Shown here: in pieces, positions 1 through 7,810 of the stretch | How the letters are laid out: each line of letters opens with the position of its first letter | How positions within the stretch are numbered: the first letter of the stretch is position 1 | Assembly: GCF_020873895.1 (NCBI RefSeq) | Contig: NZ_JAHWGT010000005.1 | Location: 1-64,000 of the forward strand | Source of the DNA: Streptomyces sp. DH12 | Lineage (GTDB): Bacteria; Actinomycetota; Actinomycetes; Streptomycetales; Streptomycetaceae | Direction: 5' to 3' | Length of the DNA stretch: 64,000 nucleotides | Program-made: the position numbers and the translations under genes | The notes under the pieces: model-generated | What the model was told of the DNA's origin: nothing | The model's database searches: none | What the model saw: only the letters and a program-made list of their open reading frames with translations

Positions 1-83
1 GGGCGGATGGACACCGCCCGGGGCCGCGGCCGCTGCCGGCCGACCACGCGGTGCGAACACCGCGCGGCCCGGCCGGGACCGGC

Positions 84-212
84 TCAGTTACAGGTCGTGA
101 CGCTGAGGCTGCTGTCACCGCAGAGCAGCAGGCTGGCCCGGCTGCCGGTGGCGACGTCGCCCGTGGCCTCTTCCTTCGGGGTCTCCATCGACTGCAGGTC
201 GAGAAGCGTCAT
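84..212 (-). CDS. ramS: SapB-type class III lanthipeptide precursor
   Basis: A 42-residue precursor with leader MTLLDLQSMETPKEE and a C-terminal core beginning TGSRASLLLC. The core has two Ser-x2-Ser-x3-Cys units (SRASLLLC and SSLSVTTC), the pattern LanKC enzymes convert to lanthionine or labionin rings. From memory it differs from S. coelicolor RamS at only about five positions, one in the core (Val where SapB has Ile near the C-terminus). The mature product is a secreted amphipathic morphogen that lowers surface tension for aerial hyphae. The ATG overlaps the ramC stop as ATGA and is preceded by an AAGGAAAGG ribosome-binding site. It would be followed by ABC exporter genes (ramA/ramB) beyond the left edge. 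Very sure of family. Confidence 0.95.
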   Translation of the reverse strand: MTLLDLQSMETPKEEATGDVATGSRASLLLCGDSSLSVTTCN

Positions 213-2809
213 GATCGATTCCTTTCCTTCATGGGGACGGTGTGCTCTTCCACGGTCCCTGACTGGGACCGGGTCCGGGGCCGCCGCAAGGGCGGGAGGA
301 ACGGCAGGTGCGCGCGGCCGTCGGTCGCGGCGCTGCCGAGGGCCAGCAGACAGCCGGCGGTGCCCGTGGCGAGATCCATGGACAACCGCATCATCTGCTC
401 GCCGGGGAAGGCCAGATCCGCCTGGTACGGCACCGCGTGGCGGGCCAGGGCGTCGATCTGGCGTCGTACGTCGGAGGGGTGGGTGCCGGGGCCCGGGGTC
501 GTGGTGCGGCTCAGGTACAGGACCATGCCCGCCGCGCCGCGGAAGAGCCCGGGCTGGGCGTAGAACGTGGCCTGGGCCGCCCGGACGATCTCGCCGCGCG
601 CCCGCTCGAACCGCTCGTCGGTCCGGTGCGCCGCGAAGTCGTCGAGCACCATGCCGATGCCGACGCTGCCGGCGCCCAGGTAGGGCATCGTCCGCCATCC
701 CTCGTCCACCTGGAGCGTCCCGCCGGCGCTGACGACGCAGCGGTCCAGGTCGCGGCCGAGCGCGTCGGCGGCCAGGTCCAGCAGGCCGGTGTCGCCGGTG
801 CGTTCGTACAGGCGGAGGAAGAGCAGCGCGGGTCCGGACGCGCCGTACAGCAGTCCGGCGCGGGTGATGCCGGGCAGCGCGCCGGCGACGAGCTCGGCGC
901 AGCGCAGGGCGGCGTCCCGGTGCCCGAGGGCGTCCAGGGCCAGGCCGACCCCCGCGAGGCCGCCGTGCAGGTCCGGCGCGACGCCCTCCCAGGGACGGGC
1001 CATCGCGAGCCCGGCGAGGTCGGCGGCCGGGGCTGGGTGGCCCAGGCGGTCCAGCGTCCAGGCGATGCCGGCCAGGCCGTCGTACAGCCCGAGGGGGCTG
1101 CCCGACGGGGGTTCCTTCACCCGCCGCAGAAGCCACTCCTCCGCGTCCGGGTGGGCCGGCGCGCCCGTCTCGGCCAGGGCGTACAGCACGCCCGCGGCAC
1201 CGTGACCGAGCGTCAACCCGCCGCCCGCGGTGGCGAACTGGGCGATGTCGCCGGGGAAGAAGCGGTCCTCCCGGTCGGGCGTCGCCGACGCGGTGACGGC
1301 CCGCGCCATCGAGTCGCGGCTGCGCGGCCAGTCACCCGGCTCGACCGGCAGGTAGGGGCCGTCGTCGGCCGCCGCGTCCGGCCGCCCCTTGAGGATCTCG
1401 GCCACCGCCTCGTCGAGGAAGGCACGCGGCACCGGGAACTGGGCCGCGGCGATGTCCGCGAGGTGCCGGGCCTTGCCCGGGTCGAGCGGGAGGAGGCTGG
1501 TGAGCGGGAGGAAGAGCGCCAGGCGCAGACAGGCCAGGGCGTACCGGTCGACGTCGAAGCCGCGCCGGTCGGCGGGGGCCACGAAGGCGGGGTTGGCGAC
1601 GGTCTGCCGGCGGTTCTCGTCGATGTGCGCGGCCGCCTCGAAGTCGAGCAGGACCACCGACGTCTCGTCCTCGCAGAGCATGATGTTGAAGAGGTGCAGG
1701 TCGTTGAAGACCACGCCGCGGGCGTGGACCGCCTCGACGGCCTCCTCCACCATCCGGTGGACGCGCAGCGCCCACGCGGTGTACTCGGCGAGCGACTCCG
1801 GTGTCGGGTCGGCCTCGATCAGCGGGTGGCGGCGGGCGAAGAAGGTGTTGAGCGGCTTGCCCTCGACGTACTCCATCGCGAGGAAGTGGTGGCCGCCCAG
1901 TTCGAAGCCGCCGCGCACCTCCGGTGTGCAGGGGAGGCCGGAGAGCCGCTCCAGGGCCTCGCGCTCCCGTCGCAGCCGGGTCACGGCGTCGGCGCCGTCG
2001 GCGGCCAGCCCGGCGTGCGGCCGGGCCTCCTTCAACACGACCTGCTCACCGGTGCGGGTGTCGCGGCCGACGTAGACGCCGCCGCCGTTGGAGAAGTGCA
2101 GGGCCCGCTCGACGGTGTACGGCACCTCGGTGAGGGTCACGGAGCGGCGGCCCGCCAGGTGCGGCTGGAGGAAGTCCGGCACGCGCACCCACGGCGGCGT
2201 CTGGAAGACCGGTCCGCGCAGGTCGGGCACGAGCCGCCCGTCGGGGTCCTCGACGGCCGGGCGCAGCTCGCCGTCCTCGTCGTAGCAGTGCCGCTGCGTG
2301 AAGCTGCCGTACCGGAGGTACACCGGGCCCTCGCCCCAGCGCAGGTCGCTGAGGATGTACGGGCCGTCCTCGCCGGCGAGGAGCGCGTCCAGGTCTCGGG
2401 CGACGCGGTGGCACTGCTCCTCGTCCGCCGGGTAGACGGTGATGAACTTGCCGCTGGCCGCGCGGTCGGCGTACTTGGCGTTGCGGTTGTGGAGCAGGTA
2501 GCGGCTCGGCACGAACTTGAAGGCGATCCGGTGGGCGAGGCAGTACTCAGTCACCCGGGCCAGGATCGACTCCGCGTTGTCCAGGCAGGCCGACACGTGG
2601 ATCTTCCACCCCTGCGCCGGGAGCTCCGCCCCGACCGGGCGCAGCGCCAGCCAGTCGCCGCTGCGGTGGCGCCGCCAGCCGTCGGGGACCGGTGCCAGCG
2701 CCGCCGCGTAGAGCGCACCCCTGGCTCCCTGGCGTTCCGCGGACAGCCGGTGCGGTGCGTCGTAGAAGTGGCGGTCCGCGTCGCAGAAGGTGGCGTATCC
2801 CTTGATCAC
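209..2809 (-). CDS. ramC: Class III lanthionine synthetase (LanKC)
   Basis: An 866-residue three-domain enzyme that phosphorylates, dehydrates and cyclises the RamS precursor. The N-terminal lyase region contains DADRHFYD and a KFITVYP block. The central Ser/Thr kinase shows a Lys in VVLKEARPH (about residue 258), a catalytic loop NDLHLFNIM (about 366) and LLDFE (about 388). The C-terminal LanC-like cyclase region has Gly-rich helical repeats (HGGLAGVG, LYGASG, YLGAGSVGIG) but no obvious Zn-ligand Cys/His set, as usual for class III. I chose the GTG at 2809, with GGGAG upstream and an MIKGYATFCDADRHFY start typical of RamC; an in-frame upstream extension looks spurious. Translationally coupled to ramS by an ATGA overlap. 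Confidence 0.93.
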   Translation of the reverse strand: MIKGYATFCDADRHFYDAPHRLSAERQGARGALYAAALAPVPDGWRRHRSGDWLALRPVGAELPAQGWKIHVSACLDNAESILARVTEYCLAHRIAFKFVPSRYLLHNRNAKYADRAASGKFITVYPADEEQCHRVARDLDALLAGEDGPYILSDLRWGEGPVYLRYGSFTQRHCYDEDGELRPAVEDPDGRLVPDLRGPVFQTPPWVRVPDFLQPHLAGRRSVTLTEVPYTVERALHFSNGGGVYVGRDTRTGEQVVLKEARPHAGLAADGADAVTRLRREREALERLSGLPCTPEVRGGFELGGHHFLAMEYVEGKPLNTFFARRHPLIEADPTPESLAEYTAWALRVHRMVEEAVEAVHARGVVFNDLHLFNIMLCEDETSVVLLDFEAAAHIDENRRQTVANPAFVAPADRRGFDVDRYALACLRLALFLPLTSLLPLDPGKARHLADIAAAQFPVPRAFLDEAVAEILKGRPDAAADDGPYLPVEPGDWPRSRDSMARAVTASATPDREDRFFPGDIAQFATAGGGLTLGHGAAGVLYALAETGAPAHPDAEEWLLRRVKEPPSGSPLGLYDGLAGIAWTLDRLGHPAPAADLAGLAMARPWEGVAPDLHGGLAGVGLALDALGHRDAALRCAELVAGALPGITRAGLLYGASGPALLFLRLYERTGDTGLLDLAADALGRDLDRCVVSAGGTLQVDEGWRTMPYLGAGSVGIGMVLDDFAAHRTDERFERARGEIVRAAQATFYAQPGLFRGAAGMVLYLSRTTTPGPGTHPSDVRRQIDALARHAVPYQADLAFPGEQMMRLSMDLATGTAGCLLALGSAATDGRAHLPFLPPLRRPRTRSQSGTVEEHTVPMKERNRS

Positions 2810-3244
2810 ACCTGCTCCCTCGGTCAGCGACGGCGACAGGAAGAACGGTGCCAGCCGCGGAGGGGCCGCCAACAGTCACAGCTGTCAGCAACGAGCCGTG
2901 CGGAACGCACGAGTAACCTCGGCCGCCCCGGCGCCGCACGCCTCTCAGGGACCACCGGCACCTGCAGCCCCCTGAGCCCCACGGGCCCCGGCCCCGCACG
3001 CCGCAGCGGTCCGGCCGGCCGAGCCCCGGTCGGCCCCCCCCACGAGCCCCGGCCGCCCGAGTACCGGTCGGCCGCCTCCGAACCCGGGCCGATCCCCGCC
3101 CCCGCACCGCTCGCACCGCGCACACCGTCCGCCCCGGCCCCCTCGACCCGCACCCGGGGCGTCGGGCCGCACGGGTGAGGCCCCGTTTCCCCGGATTGAT
3201 CATGGGGTACGTGCATGCGGCTCCCTACGCCGTGGAGGCAAACG
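2810..3244. promoter_or_regulatory. Intergenic region between ramC and MFS gene
   Basis: A 435-base divergent spacer that must hold the ramC and MFS promoters. The ramC side is less GC-rich (about 2865-2925) and has a short dyad centred on ACAGCTGT (2878-2885). The middle (2930-3170) is very GC-rich with imperfect repeats of CGAGCCCCGG and GGTCGGCC and no credible coding potential. I cannot place RamR boxes or -10/-35 elements with confidence. Confidence 0.4.
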
Positions 3245-4744
3245 ATGAGAGAAGACGGGCAGGCTTCGGGCGGGACCGTCACGACGCGGATCCCCGCCCG
3301 GTTGGACCGGCTGCCGTGGTCGCGGTGGCACTGGATGATCGTCATCGGTCTCGGCACCGTGTGGATCCTCGACGGGCTCGAGGTCACCATCGTCGGCAAC
3401 ATGGCGAGCCGGCTCTCGGAGGAGGGCAGCGGCCTCGCCATCAGCAGCGCCCAGGTCACCGGCGTCGCCGCCGCGCTCTACGTGGCGGGCGCCTGCTCGG
3501 GCGCCCTGCTCTTCGGCTGGCTGACCGACCGCTACGGCCGCAAGAAGCTCTTCCTCATCACCCTGGCGGTGTACCTCGGCGCCACCGCGATGACGGCGTT
3601 CTCCTACTCGTCCTGGTGGTTCTTCCTCTTCCGCTTCCTCACCGGCATGGGGATCGGCGGCGAGTACGCCGCCATCAACTCGGCGATCGACGAGCTCATC
3701 CCGAGCAAGTACCGAGGCCGCGTCGACCTCGTCATCAACGGCAGCTTCTGGCTCGGCGCCATGGGCGGCTCCCTGCTGTCCGTCGTGCTCCTCGACACCG
3801 ACATCCTCCCCAGGGACGTCGGCTGGCGAGTCTCCTTCGGGCTCGGTGTGGTCCTCGGCCTGGTCGTCCTGCTCGTCCGGCGGCACGTCCCGGAGAGTCC
3901 GCGCTGGATGTTCATCCACGGCCGCGAGGAGGGCGCCGAGGCGATCGTCGCGGACGCCGAGCGGCGGGTGGAACGGGACACCGGCAAGCCGCTCGCCGCC
4001 CCCGCCGGTTCCATCACCATCAAGCAGCGGCACAGCGTCGGCTTCGTCGAGATCGCCCGGACGCTCGTGCGCACCTACCCCCGCCGCGCCGTCCTCGGCT
4101 TCGCCCTCTTCGTCGGTCAGGCGTTCCTCTACAACGCCATCACCTTCGGCTTCGGCGCGATCCTCGCGACCTTCTACGACGTCCCGAGCGGATCGACCGG
4201 CTACTACTTCGCGGTGATCGCGCTCGGCAACTTCCTCGGCCCGCTGACGCTGGGCCGGCTCTTCGACACCTGGGGCCGCCGCCCGATGATCGCCGGCACG
4301 TACCTGCTGTCGGGCGCCCTGCTCTTCGTGACCGCCTGGCTCTTCGGCCAGGAGGTGCTGACCGCGACGACCCTCACCGCCTGCTGGTGCGTGGTCCTCT
4401 TCTTCGCCTCGGCGGGCGCCAGTTCGGCGTACCTGACCGTCAGCGAGATCTTCCCGATGGAGACCCGGGCGATGGCCATCGCGTTCTTCTACGCGATCGG
4501 TACCGCGGCCGGCGGCATCTCCGGTCCGCTCATCTTCGCGAAGCTCACCGAGAGCGGCGTGGTGGGCGACACGGTGCTGGCCTTCTCCCTCGGCGCCGCC
4601 GTGATGGTCGTGGGCGGCGTCGTCGCCCTGTTCTTCGCCGTCGCCGCGGAACGCAAGTCCCTCGAGGAGATCGCCACCCCGCTGTCGGCCCACGCCGGCG
4701 GCGCGCCCGACGCCCCCACCGAACCCGTCTCCCTGCGCCCCTGA
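3245..4744 (+). CDS. MFS transporter, sugar/aromatic-acid porter type
   Basis: A 499-residue twelve-helix major facilitator. The cytoplasmic loop 2-3 signature GWLTDRYGRKKLF is present, loop 6-7 carries RRHVPESPRWM, and the second-half repeat LFDTWGRRPM is clear. The PESPRW element is typical of sugar-porter and metabolite:proton symporter branches; the substrate cannot be read from sequence. Start is the ATG at 3245 with GGAGG eight bases upstream, rather than the in-frame codon 30 bases earlier. It appears monocistronic and divergent from ramC; proximity to the morphogen locus is not evidence that it exports SapB. Confidence 0.88.
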   Translation: MREDGQASGGTVTTRIPARLDRLPWSRWHWMIVIGLGTVWILDGLEVTIVGNMASRLSEEGSGLAISSAQVTGVAAALYVAGACSGALLFGWLTDRYGRKKLFLITLAVYLGATAMTAFSYSSWWFFLFRFLTGMGIGGEYAAINSAIDELIPSKYRGRVDLVINGSFWLGAMGGSLLSVVLLDTDILPRDVGWRVSFGLGVVLGLVVLLVRRHVPESPRWMFIHGREEGAEAIVADAERRVERDTGKPLAAPAGSITIKQRHSVGFVEIARTLVRTYPRRAVLGFALFVGQAFLYNAITFGFGAILATFYDVPSGSTGYYFAVIALGNFLGPLTLGRLFDTWGRRPMIAGTYLLSGALLFVTAWLFGQEVLTATTLTACWCVVLFFASAGASSAYLTVSEIFPMETRAMAIAFFYAIGTAAGGISGPLIFAKLTESGVVGDTVLAFSLGAAVMVVGGVVALFFAVAAERKSLEEIATPLSAHAGGAPDAPTEPVSLRP

Positions 4745-5034
4745 CGACACGGCCGGGTCGGGCCGGGCCGACCCCGGGACCGCCCGGCGGCCGACCGGTC
4801 CGGCGCCCCCGGTGGCGCCCATGCGACAGCGGTGCGTCCGGCCGCCTCCCCGCGGCCATACTCCCTTCGATGCGCCGTGCACGGCACCAGGCGGCCGGGG
4901 CCCGTCCCACCCGGGTCCGGATCCCGGCCGCCACCACCCCCACCCGGCGGAGCGGCACGCCACCGCCGACCACCCGGCGCCCGGGCGCGGGAAATCGATT
5001 GCGGGCGGCGCGGCCGTGCCCCGAGAGTGGCCTG

Positions 5035-5997
5035 ATGCATCCGGAAGCCCCCTGCGCCGTCCGCCCCGCCACCAGCGGAGACGCGTCGCTCATATGCGCG
5101 CTGCTCAACGAGATCGACACCATCGAGACCGGCAGGCCCGAGACGGACCTGCACTCCGTCGAGGCGGACCTCCGCCACCCCGAGGTCGACCTCGCCCTCG
5201 ACTCCTGGCTCGCCTTCGACGGCGACCGGCTCGTCGCCTACGCCCTGGTGTGGGACGAGTCCCAGGGCGAGCGCGTCGACGCCGACCACTACGTGCTGCC
5301 CGGCCACGAGGCCGCCGGGGAACGGCTGCTGGCCCTCGCCGAGGCCCGCGCCGCGGACCGGGCGCGCGCCAACGGCGCCTCCCGCGCGGTGGTCCATCTG
5401 CACCTCAACGCCGAGCCCACCACCGACCTCGACATGATGGCCCGCCGCGGCTGGCGCCGGGTGCGGCGCTACCACGTGATGACCCGTCCGCTCCCCGCTT
5501 CCGGCCCCGGCCTTGAGGCTTCCGAGCCGCCCGCCGGGCTGGAACTGCGCGACTGCCGCGACGAACCCGACCGGCGGCGCGCCCACGCCCTGATCCAGGA
5601 GACGTTCGCGGAGCACTTCGACCACCAGCCCCGCACCTACGAGCAGTGGCTCGACGACATCGGTGGCGGCGACCGCGTCGACTGGTCGCTGGTGTGGATC
5701 GCCTCCGTCGGCGCCGAGGACGCCGCCGTGCTGTTCTCGCGCGACGACCGGCGGAGCATGGCCTGGATCGGCAACATCGGCGTGCGCCGGTCGTTCCGGG
5801 GCCGGGGTGTCGCCGGGTACCTGCTGCGGCACGCGTTCGCCGTGTACGCGGGGCGGGGGCGCGACACGATCGGGCTCGGCGTGGACACCCAGAACGAGAC
5901 GGGCGCCCTGCGCCTGTACCAGGCCCACGGCATGGACACCCACTACGCGGTGGACACCTGGGAGGTCGTGCTCCCGGCCGGAGTGGCCGTCGGCTGA
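5035..5997 (+). CDS. Tandem GNAT acetyltransferase
   Basis: A 320-residue protein with two GNAT folds in series, like mycothiol-synthase-type proteins. The N-terminal half (about 1-150) has a degenerate acetyl-CoA loop; the C-terminal half (about 165-315) has the full motif A (IGVRRSFRGRGVAGYLL) followed by LGVDTQNETGALRLYQAHGM, so only the second half is likely catalytic. The real MshD is normally encoded elsewhere, and this family also includes uncharacterised paralogues, so the substrate is unknown. The ATG lies after a weak GAGAG site. Stands alone between an MFS gene and a convergent chitinase. Confidence 0.8.
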   Translation: MHPEAPCAVRPATSGDASLICALLNEIDTIETGRPETDLHSVEADLRHPEVDLALDSWLAFDGDRLVAYALVWDESQGERVDADHYVLPGHEAAGERLLALAEARAADRARANGASRAVVHLHLNAEPTTDLDMMARRGWRRVRRYHVMTRPLPASGPGLEASEPPAGLELRDCRDEPDRRRAHALIQETFAEHFDHQPRTYEQWLDDIGGGDRVDWSLVWIASVGAEDAAVLFSRDDRRSMAWIGNIGVRRSFRGRGVAGYLLRHAFAVYAGRGRDTIGLGVDTQNETGALRLYQAHGMDTHYAVDTWEVVLPAGVAVG

Positions 5998-6106
5998 GCC
6001 GGGCGGCCGAGCCCGGCCGGCCGAACCGTGTGGCCGAACCGGGTGGCCGACGGGTGGGCCGGGCCGGGACCCGCGGGGTGTGTCGACGGCGGGTCCCGGG
6101 CGCCCG

Positions 6107-7204
6107 TCAGCGGCCCTGGAGGGCCCGGACGTTGTCGCCGAAGGTCCAGTTCCGCGACCCGTCCCAGTTGATCGACCAGGTCATGAGCCCCTTGAGTCGG
6201 CCGCCGTACGCCTTCCACGCCTGGGCGACGGTGGCCGGCGGCATGTAGCCGCCGCCGGCGCCCTGCTGCGCGGGGAGACCGGGCACCTGCCGGTCGTACG
6301 GGACACGGATGGTGCTGCCCTGCACGACCAGGCCCCGGTCGAGGCAGTCGGTCTGCGCGGTGAAGCCGGCGACCGTGCCGGCCGCGTAGGAGTCGCCGGA
6401 GCACCCGTACATGCTGCCGTTGTAGTACTGCATGTTCAGCCACCACAGGCGGCCGTTGTCGGCGTACTTCTTGACGATGGGCAGGTAGGCGCCCCAGATG
6501 GAGCCGTAGACCACGCTCCCGCCGGTGACGTAGGCCGTCTCCGGGGCCATGGTCAGCCCGAAGCCGGGCGGCATGCGGTCCAGGATGCCGTCGATGATCC
6601 GGATGAGGTTGGCCTGTGAGGTCGAGGGGCGGGTGATGTCGCCGCTGCCGACGAGGCCGGTCTCGATGTCGATGTCGATGCCGTCGAAGTTGTGGGCCTT
6701 CAGGATCGGCACGACCGTGGCGACGAACCGGTCGGCGACGGCGGGGGAATTGAGGTCGATCCCCGCGGTGGCGCCCCCGATGGAGAGCAGCACGGTCAGC
6801 CCGGCCGCCTTGGCCTCGCACATCTCGGCCGGGGTGGGCACCTTCACGGTGGCGTCCATGCCGTTCTCCCACAGCGCCGTGCCGTCCGACCGGATCACCG
6901 GGAAGGCGGCGGTGACGACGTTGTAGCCGTGCTGCCTGATGCGCGGGTCGGTGATCGGCGTCCAGCCGAAGGGCGGGTGGACGCCGTTGGCGGCGCCGTC
7001 CCAGTTCTCCCAGTACCCCTGGAGGACCTTCCCGGCAGGGCGCGGTTTGAGGGGGCACGTGGCGGCGGCGGACGCCCCTCCGGCGGGCGTCCCGCCGCCG
7101 GCGGGCACCGGTCGGGCGGCGGCGGGGAGCGCCGCGGCGAGCAGTTGGGCGAGACCCGCCACCGCGAGCCCCAGCCCCAGTGACGTCCTTCCGCGTCGCG
7201 GCAT
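6107..7204 (-). CDS. Secreted GH18 chitinase
   Basis: A 365-residue precursor. A twin-Arg/Ser N-terminus and a hydrophobic stretch with Ala-rich cleavage region (about residues 1-47) indicate export. The catalytic domain carries SIGG (substrate wall) and the GH18 signature DGIDIDIE with the acid Glu at residue 181, plus a C-terminal MTWSINWD. No separate chitin-binding module is seen, so it is a single-domain bacterial type endochitinase. AGGAAGGAG sits just before the ATG. Two DasR-like boxes lie 100-140 bases upstream, implying induction by chitin-derived N-acetylglucosamine. Very sure of family. Confidence 0.93.
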   Translation of the reverse strand: MPRRGRTSLGLGLAVAGLAQLLAAALPAAARPVPAGGGTPAGGASAAATCPLKPRPAGKVLQGYWENWDGAANGVHPPFGWTPITDPRIRQHGYNVVTAAFPVIRSDGTALWENGMDATVKVPTPAEMCEAKAAGLTVLLSIGGATAGIDLNSPAVADRFVATVVPILKAHNFDGIDIDIETGLVGSGDITRPSTSQANLIRIIDGILDRMPPGFGLTMAPETAYVTGGSVVYGSIWGAYLPIVKKYADNGRLWWLNMQYYNGSMYGCSGDSYAAGTVAGFTAQTDCLDRGLVVQGSTIRVPYDRQVPGLPAQQGAGGGYMPPATVAQAWKAYGGRLKGLMTWSINWDGSRNWTFGDNVRALQGR

Positions 7205-7303
7205 GTCCGCGCTCCTTCCTCGGCGGCCCCACGGCCCGCGGCGCGCGCGACGGCGCCCGGCGGGTCGACGGGGCTCGACGGCACTCGACGGAAGGCCAGA
7301 GTC

Positions 7304-7342
7304 TTCTGGTCCAGACCTATCGTCAAGAGGTCTGGACCAGAA
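7304..7342 (-). promoter_or_regulatory. Pair of DasR-like boxes upstream of chitinase
   Basis: TTCTGGTCCAGACCT (7304-7318) and its exact reverse complement (7328-7342) are separated by nine bases. Each half contains TGGTC-N2-GACC, matching the known Streptomyces chitinase-promoter element and DasR responsive element. Here the two copies form a perfect inverted pair. Confidence 0.8.
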
Positions 7343-7384
7343 GCCCGTAGGAGGGCGCGCGAGCGGCCGGGAGCGGCAGCGGGG

Positions 7385-7810
7385 TCAGAAGGACTGCACG
7401 ACCCGCGTCAGTTCGGCCACGGCCGCCGCCAGCGGCGCCGCGGGCTGCGCGAACAGCGCCAGCCGCTCCAGGGCGCGCCGCACCACCCCCGGCTCCGGCG
7501 CCTCCTCGTCCAGCTCCTCGCGCAGCCGACGCAGCTCGGTACGGGGTGACTCCTGGTCCGGCAGTACGGTCCGGTGCTCGTCCAGCAGCCGCTCGACGAG
7601 CAGCAGCAGGGCCTCCACTTCGGCGCGCTGGTCCGCCGACGGCGCCTGCACCGTGACGCGGCCGGCCACGGCGCGGGCGCCCGGGCCCACCGCCTGGTTG
7701 CCGACGGAGCTGTGGCCCCCGTACTGCTGGACGCCGAGGTTGAGCACGCGGGCCCCGGTCGGCTCGTCGGGCGGCGGATCGGTGGGACGGGAATCGGCTG
7801 GACGGTTCAC
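7385..7810 (-). CDS. Small DUF5955-like protein with Gly/Asn/Gln motif
   Basis: A 141-residue soluble protein. The N-terminus is Pro-rich and disordered, then VLNLGVQQYGGHSSVGNQAV (about residues 22-41), then a charged helical region (about 55-110) and an Ala-rich hydrophobic C-terminal helix. Length and layout recall the small Streptomyces family I know as DUF5955, but I could not check. Start GTG overlaps the stop of the upstream membrane-protein gene (GTGA) with AGGAGAG in front, so the two are translationally coupled. The VGNQAVG motif recurs at the C-terminus of that upstream protein, suggesting they bind through it. Function unknown. Confidence 0.75.
   Translation of the reverse strand: MNRPADSRPTDPPPDEPTGARVLNLGVQQYGGHSSVGNQAVGPGARAVAGRVTVQAPSADQRAEVEALLLLVERLLDEHRTVLPDQESPRTELRRLREELDEEAPEPGVVRRALERLALFAQPAAPLAAAVAELTRVVQSF

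Noticed and set aside
308-3178. Long open frame antisense to ramC (956 codons)
   Set aside because: Gly/Ala/Val/Arg-rich noise composition, no domain, no ribosome-binding site; mirrors the GC-biased third positions of ramC.
3175-5034. Open frame over the MFS gene leading into the GNAT
   Set aside because: Frame-shifted shadow of the MFS gene; only the part from 5035 is a real GNAT.
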